DNA of 64,000 nt from Sutcliffiella sp. FSL R7-0096 (GTDB taxonomy: Bacteria; Bacillota; Bacilli; Bacillales; Bacillaceae_I): assembly GCF_038595065.1 (NCBI RefSeq), contig NZ_CP152003.1, forward strand, positions 3,452,001 to 3,516,000, read 5' to 3'. This document shows positions 54,434-63,349 of this stretch, piece by piece. The translations under genes were made by a program, and so were the position numbers. Under the pieces are notes generated by a model. The model did no database searches and was not told the DNA's origin. It saw nothing but the letters and a program-made list of their open reading frames with translations. Position 1 is the first letter of the stretch, and every line of letters starts with the position of its first letter.

Positions 54434-57400
54434 ATGGGAAGAGAAAACATCTCTATGCGAAGAATCCTGACAATTGTTATTGTCTTTATTATTTTCCTTA
54501 CAAGCTTTCGAGCCATTTGGTTTATCAACCATTTACCGCTAAATCAACCATTTGCTGAGCAAGGAATCTTTGACATTTCTCAGCTTCCATTGTCTGATAA
54601 AGCCACAGTTGCCCTTGATGGGGAATGGTCATTTTATCCGAATGTATTTGCTACGCCTAAAGAGCTGGAAGCTGCGGCAGATCAGAGAACCATTCAAGTC
54701 CCGCGCGGGTGGAGGGAGTTTCCCACTTTTGCAAACCAAAAGGAACAAGTAGGCACTTACGAATTGTGGATCCATGTACCAGACGACAAAGAGCGATACG
54801 GTTTGAAAGTTAGGCGAATTGCAGGCTCTTTTATCCTATACGTAAACGGAGATCAAATCGAACAGCGTACTGCTCCTAATGAAACAATGAAGATTCAGCA
54901 GTCCTCACTTGTATCGTCCATTTTAACAGTGACGCCTGATGAAACGGGATGGATTCACCTAGTAATTGCTGTTTCTTCTAGTAATGAAATCTATGATGGT
55001 GGTATATTAAATTCGATCCGCTTCGGAACAGAAGCCGCTATCATTCAAGAGCATTGGAGATCAGTGGCTATGCAGCTTATGGTGGCTGCGATCATGCTGA
55101 TTAACGGGATATATGCCTGTATTCTTTATTTCATTCGCCCGAAAAAAATCGAGCTATTGTATTTTATGGTGGCCGTGTTACTATCCTCTCTATCCGTTTT
55201 GGTTAGTGATGATCACCTCATTTTCCATTGGATACCATTAAACTATGAACTGTTTGTTAAGCTTGCGTATCTGTCGTATACCGGTCTTTCCCTTTTCTTT
55301 TTATTGTTTGTGAGGTATCTATTTACTAATTACAATCGAAATCAAGTAGTCCGATGGATTTCTGGACTTTGCGGGTTATACGCGGTGTTTATTGTCATAT
55401 CTCCTGCCACAATGATACGGGAATGGTCCATATTGCTGCTATTTGTACTTGCAATACCGTTTACAGCCATCATTTTACTTGTGACTCAAGTAATCGTAAA
55501 AAAAGAGAAAGATTCCCTCTTTTTACTGCTCGCTGCTATTAGTGTGGCTTCAAGCATCCTATGGTCATCCTTTGCAAACAGAGTGCACTCATTCGATTTA
55601 GGGATAATTAGCATGATCGATCCTAGCTTTTATCCAGTTGATTTGACGCTTGCATTTTTGACGTTTTCTACCTTTTGGTTTATTCGCTTCTTTCGCGCAG
55701 ATGACGACATTCGTGAGCTCGTGGAAAAGCTTCAAAAGGAGCATGTTAAAAAAGATCAATTTTTAGCCAATACTTCCCACGAGCTTCGTAATCCTCTGCA
55801 CGGGATGATCAATATGGCGCAAAGCGTCATTGACCAAGAAAAGTCACGACTTACGTCTCAAAGCAAAAAAAATCTAGGGCTTCTCATGATCATAGGTCGG
55901 CGGATGTCCTATTTATTAAACGATTTAATTGATGTCACGAAAATGCAGCAAAACAAAATCAGCTTGAATAAACAGCCAATCGCCCTTCTTCCTACCGTAA
56001 CAACCGCTGTCAATGTTCAACGGTTTATGATGAACGCGAAGAATCTTCACTTTCAGTTAGACATCCCTAAGGACTTTCCGCGTGTTTATGCGGATGAAAT
56101 CCGGCTCGGACAAATTATTTTTAATTTGCTTCATAATGCGGTGAAATTTACAGAGAAAGGGGTAATCGCGGTTGAAGCAGAGTTGCGAAAAAATCAGGCA
56201 GTCATCCGTATCAAGGATTCAGGCATCGGAATGAATCAAGAAACACAGAAGCGGGTTTTCCTTCCGTATGAACAAGGAACAAAGGATTTCTACGATGAAC
56301 AAGGTGGATTTGGGCTGGGGCTGAGCATTTGCCGTGAGTTAATCACGATGCATAACGGAACCTTAACCGTTCAATCCACACCTTTAAAAGGCTCCGTATT
56401 CACCTTTACATTACCGCTCGCTCAGGATGATGAGAGGAAGCTTGAAGAAAAAAGTTATACTCCGTCCACCAGCCAAGAAGACATGGTTTATCAAGAGATA
56501 GCTGCATCAGAAGTTCACATGCCTACAAAGAATGAGCATGGTCATAACAAGCCAAAAATCTTGGCCGTTGATGATGATCCAGTGAACCTTCATGTTCTTA
56601 AAAACATTCTCTTAACGGAAGGGTATTCAATTGAAACAGCCACAAGCGGTGAAGATGTTTTAAAGCGGTTGGACGAAGGTTGGGATATAATTATTGCCGA
56701 TGTGATGATGCCTGCAATGTCCGGCTACGAATTAACAAGAAAAATCCGAAACCATTTTTCTATTTCTGAGCTTCCGATTTTATTATTAACAGCTCGAAGT
56801 AAACCAGAAGAAGTGTATACAGGGTTTCATGCAGGGGCGAACGATTATCTCGCCAAACCAATGGATGCGTTGGAACTAAAGGTACGAATTCGCAGTTTGA
56901 TCGAACTAAAGCATTCAATACAGGAACGTTTAAGAATGGAAGGTGCATGGCTGCAATCACAAATTCAGCCACATTTTCTCTTTAATACTTTAAATTCGAT
57001 TGCTGCACTAGGGGTTACCGATACATCCAAAATGCTTATGTTACTCGAAGAATTCAGCAATTATTTACGATTAAGTTTTGATTTCAATAATGCAGAACCG
57101 CTTGTTCCATTATCAAATGAGCTTTCGCTTGTACAATCGTATTTATATATTGAAAAAGAGAGGTTTAATGAGCGTATTACAGTTAATTGGGAGCTTAAAT
57201 ACAGGGGTGAGTGGGTGATTCCACCTTTAACAATTCAGCCGCTTGTCGAAAATGCAGTTAAACATGGAATTTTAACGAAGCCGGAAGGAGGTACAATTTC
57301 TATAAAACTATCAAATGAACAGGTTGGGTTAAAAGTCGAAATTAGTGATGATGGTAAAGGCATAAGTTCAGAAAAGCAACACAATCTGTTTACATTTGTA

Positions 57401-57544
57401 AAATATGAACAAAGTAGAGGTATAGGGCTTATTAATGTTGATCGCCGTTTGAAGCAAATGTACGGTCAAGGATTAACCATCCGCAGTAAATTAGATCAAG
57501 GAACAACGATTTCGTTTTTAATTAGGAATGATAAGAGAAAATGA
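54434..57544 (+). CDS. Multidomain sensor: 7TMR-DISM, HisKA kinase, receiver and LytS-type kinase
   Basis: A 1036-residue membrane sensor. Order: TM helix (about 9-30); extracellular beta-sandwich (about 55-200, GEWSFYPN, VPRGWREF, YELWIHVPDD, LKVRRIAGSFILYVNGDQIE), like the 7TMR-DISM extracellular domain; seven TM helices (about 210-415); HisKA with FLANTSHELRNPLHGM (phospho-His449); HATPase_c (DEIRLGQIIFNLLHNAVKFT, GFGLGLSICRELI); receiver (ILAVDDDPVNLHVLKN, phospho-Asp756, LLTARSK, YLAKP); then a second kinase of LytS/His_kinase type (QSQIQPHFLFNTLNS, His847) with its own ATPase domain (PLVENAVKHG, GIGLINVDRRL). The response regulator follows 87 bp downstream. Ligand unknown; the DISM fold suggests a carbohydrate or small molecule. 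Confidence 0.9.
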   Translation: MGRENISMRRILTIVIVFIIFLTSFRAIWFINHLPLNQPFAEQGIFDISQLPLSDKATVALDGEWSFYPNVFATPKELEAAADQRTIQVPRGWREFPTFANQKEQVGTYELWIHVPDDKERYGLKVRRIAGSFILYVNGDQIEQRTAPNETMKIQQSSLVSSILTVTPDETGWIHLVIAVSSSNEIYDGGILNSIRFGTEAAIIQEHWRSVAMQLMVAAIMLINGIYACILYFIRPKKIELLYFMVAVLLSSLSVLVSDDHLIFHWIPLNYELFVKLAYLSYTGLSLFFLLFVRYLFTNYNRNQVVRWISGLCGLYAVFIVISPATMIREWSILLLFVLAIPFTAIILLVTQVIVKKEKDSLFLLLAAISVASSILWSSFANRVHSFDLGIISMIDPSFYPVDLTLAFLTFSTFWFIRFFRADDDIRELVEKLQKEHVKKDQFLANTSHELRNPLHGMINMAQSVIDQEKSRLTSQSKKNLGLLMIIGRRMSYLLNDLIDVTKMQQNKISLNKQPIALLPTVTTAVNVQRFMMNAKNLHFQLDIPKDFPRVYADEIRLGQIIFNLLHNAVKFTEKGVIAVEAELRKNQAVIRIKDSGIGMNQETQKRVFLPYEQGTKDFYDEQGGFGLGLSICRELITMHNGTLTVQSTPLKGSVFTFTLPLAQDDERKLEEKSYTPSTSQEDMVYQEIAASEVHMPTKNEHGHNKPKILAVDDDPVNLHVLKNILLTEGYSIETATSGEDVLKRLDEGWDIIIADVMMPAMSGYELTRKIRNHFSISELPILLLTARSKPEEVYTGFHAGANDYLAKPMDALELKVRIRSLIELKHSIQERLRMEGAWLQSQIQPHFLFNTLNSIAALGVTDTSKMLMLLEEFSNYLRLSFDFNNAEPLVPLSNELSLVQSYLYIEKERFNERITVNWELKYRGEWVIPPLTIQPLVENAVKHGILTKPEGGTISIKLSNEQVGLKVEISDDGKGISSEKQHNLFTFVKYEQSRGIGLINVDRRLKQMYGQGLTIRSKLDQGTTISFLIRNDKRK

Positions 57545-57631
57545 CCATCCTTTATCATCTTTCGCTTTTTCCTTGGTTCGGTTTTATTGATTGTAAAATA
57601 ATGGTGTACCCAGAACTAAAGGAGACATGAA

Positions 57632-58744
57632 ATGATTAAAGCAATAGTAGTTGATGATGAGATATTAGCATTAAATTACTTAACGAATCTACTTCGAACA
57701 TTTCCTTTGATTCATATTATCAATACTTATACAAATAAAACTAATATTTTAGAAGATATTCAGAAGCAATCTGTTGATGTAGTATTTTTAGATATTGAAA
57801 TGGCTGATGGAAACGGCTTAGATTTGGCAGAGGACATTTATTCTTTATCTCCATCTATTCAAATTGTTTTTGTAACTGGATATGCAAAGTATGCGGTAAA
57901 GGCTTTTGAAATTAATTCAATTGATTATTTATTAAAACCAGTTACGCCCAGACGATTAGCTATAACCATAAAGCGATTATCGGAAAAAAGCACCGACAAT
58001 AAAGTCAACCGGAAATCGGAGAATGAGTCATTATTTATTCAGTGCTTTCGTGAATTCCAGCTTTTTAAAGATGGTGAACCGCTCCATTTTAAAACTGCAA
58101 AAGTAAAGGAGTTATTCGCATATTTTGTAACCTTTATGAACTCATATATACCTCGTGACCGTATTATAGAGAGCCTATGGCCTAATCAAGATTGTAAAAA
58201 AGCGAAAATCAACCTCCATACATGCCTAACCCATTTGCGGAAATTATTGAGCACACTTGGATATTCCAATTGTATTAAATTCTCAAATCAGAGCTATATT
58301 TTATCACTGGATTACATTCGATGCGATTTAACTTTGTTCAATGAGGCAGTAATAAATATAGAAATGGTAAATGAATCAAATATACCGCACATCGATGAAG
58401 TACTAAAACTCTATACTGGTTCATATATGGAATGGAACCACTATGACTGGACAAATGAAATCGCACAAGAAAAAGAAAATTACCTAATTGGCCTTTTAGA
58501 AAAAGTAATAGATTACTATAGTGGAGATAATTTCAATAAAGCATTACGTTATCTTCATTTTCAAAGAAAGTTAGCACCATACTTAGATATAAATATTGAG
58601 CGTACCATGCATCTTCTCATTCAAAAAGGAAATCACGCTGAAGCATTGAAAACATATAATGATTATAAGCAAAAGCTTTCCGAAGATTTAGGGGTAGATC
58701 CCGGAGAACGTCTAACAGCACTTTATCGTTCGCTACTGAAATAA
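57632..58744 (+). CDS. Response regulator with SARP/BTAD-type output
   Basis: A 370-residue regulator. Receiver domain 1-120: acidic pocket Asp8-Asp9, phospho-Asp54 in VVFLDIEMADGNGL, Thr/Ser switch in VFVTGYAKYAV, Lys102 in YLLKPVTPRR. Then an OmpR-type winged helix (about 135-225; FQLFKDGEPLHFKTAKVKEL, LHTCLTHLRKLLSTLGYSN) and a bacterial transcriptional activation (TPR-like) domain to the end (DLTLFNEAV.., ALKTYNDYKQKLSEDLGVDP, GERLTALYRSLL). This REC-wHTH-BTAD layout is uncommon in Firmicutes outside Bacillus/Paenibacillus. It is the obvious partner of the preceding sensor. Confidence 0.9.
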   Translation: MIKAIVVDDEILALNYLTNLLRTFPLIHIINTYTNKTNILEDIQKQSVDVVFLDIEMADGNGLDLAEDIYSLSPSIQIVFVTGYAKYAVKAFEINSIDYLLKPVTPRRLAITIKRLSEKSTDNKVNRKSENESLFIQCFREFQLFKDGEPLHFKTAKVKELFAYFVTFMNSYIPRDRIIESLWPNQDCKKAKINLHTCLTHLRKLLSTLGYSNCIKFSNQSYILSLDYIRCDLTLFNEAVINIEMVNESNIPHIDEVLKLYTGSYMEWNHYDWTNEIAQEKENYLIGLLEKVIDYYSGDNFNKALRYLHFQRKLAPYLDINIERTMHLLIQKGNHAEALKTYNDYKQKLSEDLGVDPGERLTALYRSLLK

Positions 58745-58761
58745 ATAATAACGCCCATGGG

Positions 58762-58800
58762 CCTTTATTCAATCCGTTTTAATAAAGGATTGAATAAAGG
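58762..58800. terminator. Bidirectional hairpin between the response regulator and SinI-like gene
   Basis: CCTTTATTCAATCC and GGATTGAATAAAGG form 14 perfect pairs round an 11-base AT loop. No long T tract. It covers the C-terminal codons of the SinI-like gene and lies 17 bp after the response-regulator stop. Confidence 0.6.
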
Positions 58801-58897
58801 TCCTTACTTCTTCAATACCCAAGCCTAATTTCTTCGCTTCCATTATTAAAGATACCCACTCTTTATCTAATTGATATTTTTTTAAGCTATCATTCAT
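58769..58897 (-). CDS. SinI-like antirepressor peptide (42 aa)
   Basis: Reads MNDSLKKYQLDKEWVSLIME then AKKLGLGIEEVRTFIQSFIK then TD. The block LDKEWVSLIMEAKKLGLGIEEVRTFI matches the SinR-binding helical hook of SinI (in B. subtilis LDQEWVELMVEAKEANISPE), the domain that pulls SinR or SlrR apart. ATG at 58897 has GGGGG nine bases upstream; an ATG at 58906 is too near the SD. No SinR-like DNA-binding partner is visible in the window. It faces the SARP regulator, so the two transcripts converge. Confidence 0.75.
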   Translation of the reverse strand: MNDSLKKYQLDKEWVSLIMEAKKLGLGIEEVRTFIQSFIKTD

Positions 58898-59065
58898 ATT
58901 TTTCATCCCCCTTATTATATGCCTTCCATTTTATCTTTTACTTCTTAAAAATCTCTTAAATGAATTTTTCATCCTGTATGCAAAGAACAACAGGGCTGTT
59001 TGACAACCTTTATTTTACTAAAGTGTAACAGACAATCATGCAAAATTTTAGGCACATAAAGAATG

Positions 59066-59095
59066 AAAACGCATGGAAACCGATCCATGCGTTTT
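59066..59095. terminator. Hairpin terminator, possibly bidirectional
   Basis: AAAACGCATGGA, AACCGA, TCCATGCGTTTT flanked by CTTTAA. It marks the boundary to the IS remnant. Confidence 0.6.
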
Positions 59096-59329
59096 CTTTA
59101 ACAAATATTCAATCCATATGCCAACAATCTCGACCTATTGTTGAAGAACTTTACTTCGCAGTATTCGTCTACTACGTAGTACGAGTTACTCCACAATCTT
59201 GGCCATTTTCTGGAATAACTCTATTGTCAATCAACAGGTCCTTTAGATAACCATATCCAAAGGGGTAAAACCGTGTAACTTTTTTTCAAAGCCACATTTG
59301 GTGCTCATACCACTGAGAAAGCGGTTGTG

Positions 59330-59748
59330 CTTGAACATGCATAGTACGTGGAGCGCTCCACTTCCAGCATGCGCAGTACAAGTCGTACGGGATATCCTTG
59401 GACAATGTATGTTTGGGCAAATCTCTATATTATCCGCAAGCTTGGATTCTTTTTTTAGCAGGTCTCGAAGGATTTCCCGTTCCAATGGCTGTTTAGCATA
59501 CAGATTTTTCAATTTCTCATGTTCCTTTTCAAGCGCTGCATAAACAGTGGCTTTAGGAACAAAGGCCGCTTGCTTATAGCGTGTTCCATCTAACTGATCG
59601 AGATCTGCACGCTCCAATTCTCTGGCCCATCGAAGCTTCATCTTGGGATCCAGTTCATGTTGCCGGGCTGCAGCGGTCAAATTGCAGATTTCTTTGCCTT
59701 TGGCGACAACCTTTTCTTGAAATCCAGGTCATATTGCTGCCTTGTCAT
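59330..59748 (-). pseudogene. IS3-family transposase remnant (orfA plus N-terminal orfB)
   Basis: From ATG 59748 (SD GGAGGGG) the frame reads MTRQQYDLDFKKRL and is then broken. One frame over it continues VVAKGKEICNLTAAARQHEL, DQLDGTRYKQAAFVPKATVY and LEREILRDLLKKESKLADN, a typical IS3 OrfA with HTH and leucine zipper. One base seems lost in an A run near 59708-59714. Further on, another frame shows VRLVLRMLEVERSTYYA, the start of an OrfB, which then stops. A possible OrfB C-terminal scrap (KKLHGFTPLDM) lies at 59243-59270. The element is dead and internally deleted. GGACAATACCCCC near 59800 may be its left end. Confidence 0.75.
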
Positions 59749-59837
59749 GGCGTTCCCCTCCGTCTTGGTTTTATTGTATCGGAATAAGGGGGGGTATTGT
59801 CCAAGTTCATTTGGGCGCCAAATAGCATACATGAAAA

Positions 59838-60422
59838 TCAGGAGAGTTTGGCACCAAGCTCTCGAACGTGAGCAATCCATTTATCCCGCTGGCCAGATGT
59901 AGATGGTCTGATAGGACCAATCTCGGTTATGCGTACTGGTTTGATACCGCAGAAATGAAGTACGTTTCGCTTCATGACATTCAGCCCGGCCCGATGGTAC
60001 ACGAGTCGATTGTACCAGGCAGGGGTGTCGGACGTAACGATCAGGTGCGCAGATTTACCCAATAGAAGCTTATCCCATAACGGTGAATGCTCTCTGTATT
60101 TGAATGCGAACCCAGGCAAGAATACCCGATCGATAAAGCCCTTCAGAACAGCCGGCGTGCTCCCCCACCATATCGGATAAACGAATATCAGGTGATCCGC
60201 CCATCGGATCATCTCCTGTGCTTCAAGAAGTTCATTTTCCAGTTCCGTCCGCTTACCGTATCCATGGTGCAGATTCAAGTCAAAGGAGATTGAGCTTAAG
60301 TCGATATTTCGGACTTGGGCTTTGCTGTTCTCTTGAACTCCTTCCGTATATGCTTTGGCTAAGGTTGCACAGTAGCTCTGTCCATCCGGATGGCCGTTAA
60401 TGACAAGCATTTTCGATTTCAT
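59838..60422 (-). CDS. NAD(P)H-dependent oxidoreductase, flavodoxin-like (KefF/NQO family)
   Basis: A 194-residue flavoenzyme of the Flavodoxin_2 type. It starts MKSKMLVINGHPDGQSYCAT at 60422 after GGGGAGG. The FMN phosphate loop is NGHPDGQSYC (9-18); DHLIFVYPIWWGSTPAVLKG (about 85-104) and VTSDTPAWYNRLVYHRAG follow. Such enzymes reduce quinones or regulate K+ efflux. It is divergent from an AraC-type regulator that has a nonsense codon, so control may be lost. Confidence 0.9.
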   Translation of the reverse strand: MKSKMLVINGHPDGQSYCATLAKAYTEGVQENSKAQVRNIDLSSISFDLNLHHGYGKRTELENELLEAQEMIRWADHLIFVYPIWWGSTPAVLKGFIDRVFLPGFAFKYREHSPLWDKLLLGKSAHLIVTSDTPAWYNRLVYHRAGLNVMKRNVLHFCGIKPVRITEIGPIRPSTSGQRDKWIAHVRELGAKLS

Positions 60423-60555
60423 TGCTTTTACCTCCCCGGTAATTTCATTGTGATATAATAGTAAAATAGCAACCCTAGTATATACCGGCAACTGGCGGAA
60501 TGAAATGATCAACAACGTACTTTTACTTGATAAATTACGCAAAGGGGAGAATTCG

Positions 60556-61638
60556 GTGATCGATTCGGGTGTTTCTGTTACCATGCTGTATCCAATCATG
60601 AAGTCGCTTGTCCATAAGGGCGTGGACACAGATTCGTTTTTCCGGTATGTATCGTTTGACAGCACAGTTCTGACGCAACAGGATGCGCGTATCCCAACAA
60701 TGGAGTTAGAGAGATTGACAAACGCGGCGGCAGTCTATACACAGGATGATTATTTCGGATTGCAGATGGGGGAGTTTACGGAATTTGCCGATTTGGGCGT
60801 GCTCGGATACGTCATGATGCATTGCAATAACATAGAAGCTGCACTTCAGTCGTTTCAGACTTACAATGAAGTGTTATGCAGCGGATTCAATCTGGATTGG
60901 GAGATCGTAGATGAAGATGTGAGAATACGCATGTTTACCCAATCTAACTGGAATTTTCCCCGCCATTGTGCAGAAGGTATGGCTACTTCGCTCTACCGTC
61001 TGATCGGAATTCTGTGTAATCGAACGGTTCCGTTGCATGAAGTCAGGTTTATGCATGAGTCACCGGGGGGAATACATCCTTATGAAACTGTGTTCGGAGT
61101 GATTCCCACATTTGGAGACAATTCCACAATGCTGTGTATGAGTAAGGACTTGTTGGTGAATCCGGTTCTGTATTCCGATACAAGATTGTTATTCGTATTC
61201 GAAACGATTGCCAAAGAAGCCATTGAGAAGTTACAAGTGATAGGATCGTTCTCGGATGAAGTATTGCAATAGTTGGAACACTGTCTTCCGACCCATTATC
61301 CGACCTTACGGCAAACTGCGGAACACTTTCAAATGAGTGTGCGAACGTTACAACTTCGTTTGAAAAAGGAGAATACTTCTTATCACGAATTGTCTATTCG
61401 TGTGCGAAAGCAATTGTCCATCGGTTATTTAGAACAATTGCATATATCTATAGGTGAAATTGCATATGCTCTCCATTTCTCGGAACCGAGCGCATTCAGC
61501 AACGCCTTCAAGAAATGGACGGGGATTACGCCGTTACAATATAGGGATAACCTGAAATGCGAAACTCTAGATACAGGGTCATTTCGGGATCCTACCAACA
61601 AAACGCGGAAAACATACGCTAAGAGAATTTTGGAATAA
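60556..61638 (+). pseudogene. AraC-family regulator interrupted by an in-frame TAG
   Basis: An N-terminal arabinose-binding-like domain (LVHKGVDTDSFFRYVSFDST, LGVLGYVMMHCNNIEAALQS, NLDWEIVDEDVRIRMF) is followed, after DEVLQ, by a TAG at 61270-61272. The frame then continues without shift into a complete C-terminal HTH (TLRQTAEHFQMSVRTLQLRL, ISIGEIAYALHFSEPSAFSN, AFKKWTGITPLQYRDNL). One base change (CAG to TAG, or similar) would restore a protein of about 360 residues. Start GTG at 60556 with GGGGAG six bases upstream, or ATG at 60505. Divergent from the oxidoreductase. Confidence 0.85.
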
Positions 61639-61748
61639 AAAAGCCGATTTACCCTATGCTAAGAGAGTAACATCAGAAAAAAACGAGTTTACAATGGTAA
61701 GGAAATCCAAATATGAAAAAAAGCCTAAAGTGTAAGGAGCTGCTAAAA

Positions 61749-61893
61749 GTGAATTATAAAACGCTAAATAGAATTCTTGTGGTACTGTTTTATGGGAGTA
61801 ATGATATCCGGAATGATTATTGCCCAATCTGATAAAAAATTGCTTAGCAACTTTGGTATTATTATCTTCATTATCTTGAAGATTTTGAGATAA
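61749..61893 (+). pseudogene. Small membrane protein with a frameshift (tentative)
   Basis: After AAGGAG and nine bases, GTG opens MNYKTLNRILVVL. With a one-base slip in the T run at 61786-61789 it would go on MGVMISGMIIAQSDKKLLSN and FGIIIFIILKILR, one or two membrane helices. No family recognised. The opposite strand carries an open frame (61654-61977) that I consider a shadow. Confidence 0.3.
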
Positions 61894-62039
61894 AGCCAAA
61901 GAATATCTTTGAATTTTATCCACAAAGTATTGTTCAAATTCAAAATACAAGTGCACCTGCACTAGCGCCATTTCCATTCATATGTGGAATCTTTACTGTA
62001 ACTCAATAATTCTTATCTTCTAGTAACCAAGAAACCTCT

Positions 62040-62945
62040 CTATACACTAAATTGATTAGGAAGTTTAACTCCATTTTTTCTAACTCCCACTCCTAGAGCA
62101 ATTGCAGCTCCCAAGCTGCTTGATATACACCCCAAAGTTAGAAAAACTGACAGGTCTGATTCACCAATTAAAACAGATGCTATCCCTCCAACAGCTGGAA
62201 ACAACGCAACCATGTAACCACTTTTTGAGCCACCTATTTTCTCTACAAGTTTTAAATAAAACAGCCAAGCTAAAAAAGAAGCAACTATGGTTAAATATAA
62301 TAAGGCAGATAAATATGTTACTGAAGTTGGTATTATCATTTTCTGTCCTTGGAATATCACAATAGCTATCATGAATATACTTCCAACTGTGAAACCAATA
62401 GCATTTGCATAAATCGGATCAATTTTATGACTAGCATTTCTAGCAGAACTAGCATCACCAACTGATGTGAGTATTGTGCCTAACAAAGCTAAAAAAATTC
62501 CATTTACATCCTGAAATCCTTGAAACTGATTCAAAGTTGGGTAAATTAGAATACATACACCGAACACCCCCAGAATTCCTCCAACTAATACTCGGCTATG
62601 TAACTTCTCTTTAAGAAAAATATTAAGTGCAATAGGTGTTAGAATTACTTTTAATGAAAAAATTAGTGTCACAAGTGCTGCGGAGCTTAATATAGTAGCA
62701 TAATAGAGGCATAAATAACTTAATGCAAAGTTACATATGCCAAAGACCGCAACAAATGGAAGATCCTTCAATGCAGGAGCTTTTTTAGGTTTGAGAACCC
62801 ATAAGAGAAATAAAAACAAAATAGTGGTTATTACTAACCGATAAGTCAAAGAAAGCTCCAAACTTACTGGGGTTCCTTGAACCTTCACTGCAATAAAATT
62901 AAGCCCCCATACAACCAAACAAAATATGTACATAAACCTAACCAT
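62040..62945 (-). CDS. EamA/DMT-superfamily transporter
   Basis: A 301-residue membrane protein with ten helices in two EamA halves (about 5-130 and 145-285). Signatures: IFCLVVWGLNFIAVKVQGTP, YRLVITTILFLFLLWVLKPK, ALVTLIFSLKVILTPIALNI and TIVASFLAWLFYLKLVEKIG. Drug/metabolite exporters of this type move amino acids, purines or toxic metabolites; substrate not predictable. Stands alone with no clear operon partners. Confidence 0.92.
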   Translation of the reverse strand: MVRFMYIFCLVVWGLNFIAVKVQGTPVSLELSLTYRLVITTILFLFLLWVLKPKKAPALKDLPFVAVFGICNFALSYLCLYYATILSSAALVTLIFSLKVILTPIALNIFLKEKLHSRVLVGGILGVFGVCILIYPTLNQFQGFQDVNGIFLALLGTILTSVGDASSARNASHKIDPIYANAIGFTVGSIFMIAIVIFQGQKMIIPTSVTYLSALLYLTIVASFLAWLFYLKLVEKIGGSKSGYMVALFPAVGGIASVLIGESDLSVFLTLGCISSSLGAAIALGVGVRKNGVKLPNQFSV

Positions 62946-63297
62946 AGTTTTTCCTTCTTCCTAATGTCATGTCATTGTTGAAAATACATCTTCAATTTTA
63001 AATGATTACCTAGATTAGACTCATTTTTTTGAGTGATGTCTTTTGAAAACCAAAACTAAGTTACCCAAGTATTCATTAAGGTTTCTCTGGTGCTTTCTAT
63101 CGCCCTCCTAACCAATAATCATTTCCATCAATTTTACTTAAACTGATAAATCTTATAAATATCTCTATGTGGATATAACCCTTCATTTCTAATACTCTTA
63201 AGACCTTATTATTCATTCCATTCCTGCCGTTTGCTTAATTCCAATTATTTCATAATATTAAAATCCCTTCAATTAGATGTTTCTTGGCCAACATAAA
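62946..63297. other. Gap without recognisable gene
   Basis: AT-rich upstream region of the EamA transporter with scattered short frames; no promoter, repeat or RNA motif that I can support. Confidence 0.4.
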
Positions 63298-63345
63298 AAC
63301 GAGCGCTAGTCCTTGTTCCAGGTTCGCGCCTGATTGCTGAAGAAC
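63298..63345 (-). repeat. Terminator-like repeat, copy 2
   Basis: AACGAGCGCTAGTCCTTGTT and CAGGTTCGCGCC, the second copy of the element at 48481. Again it lies directly 3' of a minus-strand gene and reads GCGCTCGTTTTTATG on that strand. Confidence 0.55.
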
Positions 63346-63349
63346 AAAT

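Noticed and set aside
61654-61977. 107-residue minus-strand frame
   Set aside because: No SD or family; the plus strand shows a more protein-like, frameshifted membrane segment at the same place.
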